Shown in pieces: positions 5,610 to 6,788 of a DNA stretch of 6,788 nt. The notes beneath the pieces were generated by a model that saw only the letters and a program-made list of their open reading frames with translations, was not told the origin of the DNA and did no database searches. Source of the DNA: JBEKCP01 sp050014815 (lineage in GTDB: Bacteria > Planctomycetota > Planctomycetia > Pirellulales > Thermoguttaceae); contig JBEKCP010000613.1 of assembly GCA_050014815.1 (NCBI GenBank), positions 1 through 6,788 of the forward strand. Direction: 5' to 3'. The number at the start of each line of letters is the position of its first letter. The stretch's first letter is position 1. Made by a program: the position numbers and the translations under genes.

Positions 5610-6788
5610 ATGAAGGAAGGCGGGAAGATCATCGTGTATCGCGAGTTTCCGACCTCGGGCCAATGGGCCACGACGGCTTTCCGGGCCGCCGCATTGGCCG
5701 CCGCACTGCTTCTGGCGAACCCGGCCCCGGCAGACACCCTCCACACGACCGACGGGCGGCAGATTGCGGGCAAGCTGATCGCATTGGACGCGAAGCAGGC
5801 CGTCGTTGAAGCCCAGGGCCGGCGGCAGGTTGTGTTGATCGGCGAAATCGCGAAGATTTCGCTCGGAGAAACCGTGGCGGAGAACCCCATGGCCCGCAAA
5901 GGGCAGCACGTGGTCTGGACACACGACGGCAGTTGCCTGGCGGCGCGGGAGGTCAGCATCCGCGACGGCAAGCTGGACCTTTCGCGCGGCTCGGGCGGCC
6001 GCTGGTCGCTTCCCCTGGATCGCGTCGCCCGAGTGCTGCGGCCGGCGGACGGCGAGACGCCAAGCCAGTTGGAAGAGCAGATCCGGCAGTTGGCCCTGGC
6101 GACCGGGAAGGAAGATACGCTCGTGGTCCGCTCGCCCATCGGCCCTTGGGTCCCGATGAGCGGGATCTTGAACTCCTTGGCAAAGGGAGAAGTGAGCTTC
6201 ACCTATGAAGCGACGGACACATCGATGAAGGACGACTCGGTCGCCATCATCCTGCTGGCGGTGCCGAAGAAGGCGGCGGCTCCGGTTGGCGGCGGACTGG
6301 TTACGACGTCCGACGGCAGCCGAATCCCGGTCAACAGCGTCGCGTGTGATACCGCCACGGTCACGATCGAGAGCGTCGCGCTGGGCAGCGTTAGACTCTC
6401 CCGTGCCGCGGTCGCCGAAATCCAGTTCCAGGTCCAGCAGCGGAGCTTCTTGAGCGAATTGGCCCCTGCCGAAGTCCGCCAGACGCCATTCTTCGACGAC
6501 GACATTTCCTGGCAAAAGGACCGGTCGGGGTCGGGACGCTCGCTGAGCCTGGGCGGCGTGACGTATGAGAAAGGACTGAGCTTGCCGGCCCGCTGCCGCA
6601 TGGTCTTCGACTTGCGGGGCGAGTTCCGCCGCCTCTCCGCCGTAGCGGGCATCGATGACGAAGTCCGCGTGGGCCGGGCGGTGCTGAGCATCCTGGGCGA
6701 CGGCAAGCCGCTGGCGGACCGCCTGCTGCTGGACCGCGCCCGATCGCCGGAGAATCTCGATCTGGACCTTCGCGGCGTAACGAAGCTC
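5610..6788 (+). CDS. Exported protein with repeated SH3/Sm-like beta modules and an NPCBM domain (3' truncated)
   Basis: The frame is open from ATG 5610 to the window edge, giving 393 residues with no stop. Residues 24-41 are the hydrophobic core and cleavage region of a signal peptide (AALAAALLLANPAPA before DTLHT). The start is less sure than the export: GTG 5634 would give a shorter, more usual n-region. Three small beta modules follow at about 43-85, 101-143 and 230-273. Each opens with T-x-D-G (46-49, 104-107, 233-236) and closes 35-36 residues later in a hydrophobic strand (EIAKIS, RVARVL, AVAEIQ). A fourth, looser one may lie at 169-218. From about 292 (TPFFDDDISW, then GVTYEKGLSLPARCRMVFDLRGEFRR split by turns, AVAGIDDEV, ILGDGKPL) it matches the NPCBM/NEW2 family, a putative carbohydrate-binding beta-sandwich of about 145 residues, of which some 100 are present. 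A role in attaching the operon's products to glycan is inference. Confidence 0.85.
   Translation, partial: MKEGGKIIVYREFPTSGQWATTAFRAAALAAALLLANPAPADTLHTTDGRQIAGKLIALDAKQAVVEAQGRRQVVLIGEIAKISLGETVAENPMARKGQHVVWTHDGSCLAAREVSIRDGKLDLSRGSGGRWSLPLDRVARVLRPADGETPSQLEEQIRQLALATGKEDTLVVRSPIGPWVPMSGILNSLAKGEVSFTYEATDTSMKDDSVAIILLAVPKKAAAPVGGGLVTTSDGSRIPVNSVACDTATVTIESVALGSVRLSRAAVAEIQFQVQQRSFLSELAPAEVRQTPFFDDDISWQKDRSGSGRSLSLGGVTYEKGLSLPARCRMVFDLRGEFRRLSAVAGIDDEVRVGRAVLSILGDGKPLADRLLLDRARSPENLDLDLRGVTKL

Noticed and set aside
5331..6515. 394-codon open frame on the minus strand across the end of the giant gene and the NPCBM gene
   Set aside because: It spans two good plus-strand genes and their junction, has no recognisable fold or start signal, and is explained by GC-rich codon bias.
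1..6788. CRISPR array, tRNA, rRNA, insertion sequence or prophage genes
   Set aside because: No spaced identical repeats of CRISPR type, no tRNA or rRNA-like segments, and no transposase, integrase or phage-like proteins were seen.

Overview
The window is GC-rich and densely coding, and everything supported lies on the + strand. It reads like Planctomycetota, probably a Pirellulales-type genome. The signs are large exported PQQ-like beta-propeller proteins with alpha-helical N-terminal regions, an exported HEAT-repeat protein ending in a W-x-x-W-W motif, an exported NPCBM-type protein, and GGA/TCC-loop palindromes of a repetitive type between genes. This assignment is by recognition of sequence style; no database search was possible. 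Layout: (1) Bases 1-283 hold the C-terminal end of a beta-rich protein, possibly a heparinase II/III-like enzyme. (2) Bases 284-373 are a 90-base gap almost filled by three copies of a 24-base REP-like palindrome, one inverted and two direct. The last copy runs into the ribosome binding site of the next gene. (3) Bases 374-1189 encode an exported 271-residue HEAT-repeat protein. (4) Three bases later, 1193-5597 encode a very large exported protein of about 1467 residues, organised as signal segment, alpha-helical repeats, beta-propeller, alpha-helical repeats, second beta-propeller. The reading frame is broken once, near 3557-3561. (5) Twelve bases later, 5610 to the window end encodes an exported protein with three to four small repeated beta modules followed by an NPCBM domain that the window edge cuts. 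Gene cooperation: the last three genes are spaced 3 and 12 bases apart, and each downstream ribosome binding site lies in or over the end of the gene before it, so they very probably form one translationally coupled operon. All three products look exported and are built from protein- or glycan-binding folds (HEAT, TPR-like, beta-propeller, SH3/Sm-like, NPCBM), with no catalytic motif that I can see. The most economical inference is an envelope or extracellular binding/scaffold module of unknown purpose. I see no tRNA, rRNA, CRISPR array, insertion sequence or transposase. The observations most worth checking are the palindrome triplet with compensatory stem changes and its overlap with a start site, a second GC-rich palindrome inside the 5' end of the giant gene, the frameshift in that gene, and the internally repeated module in the NPCBM protein.
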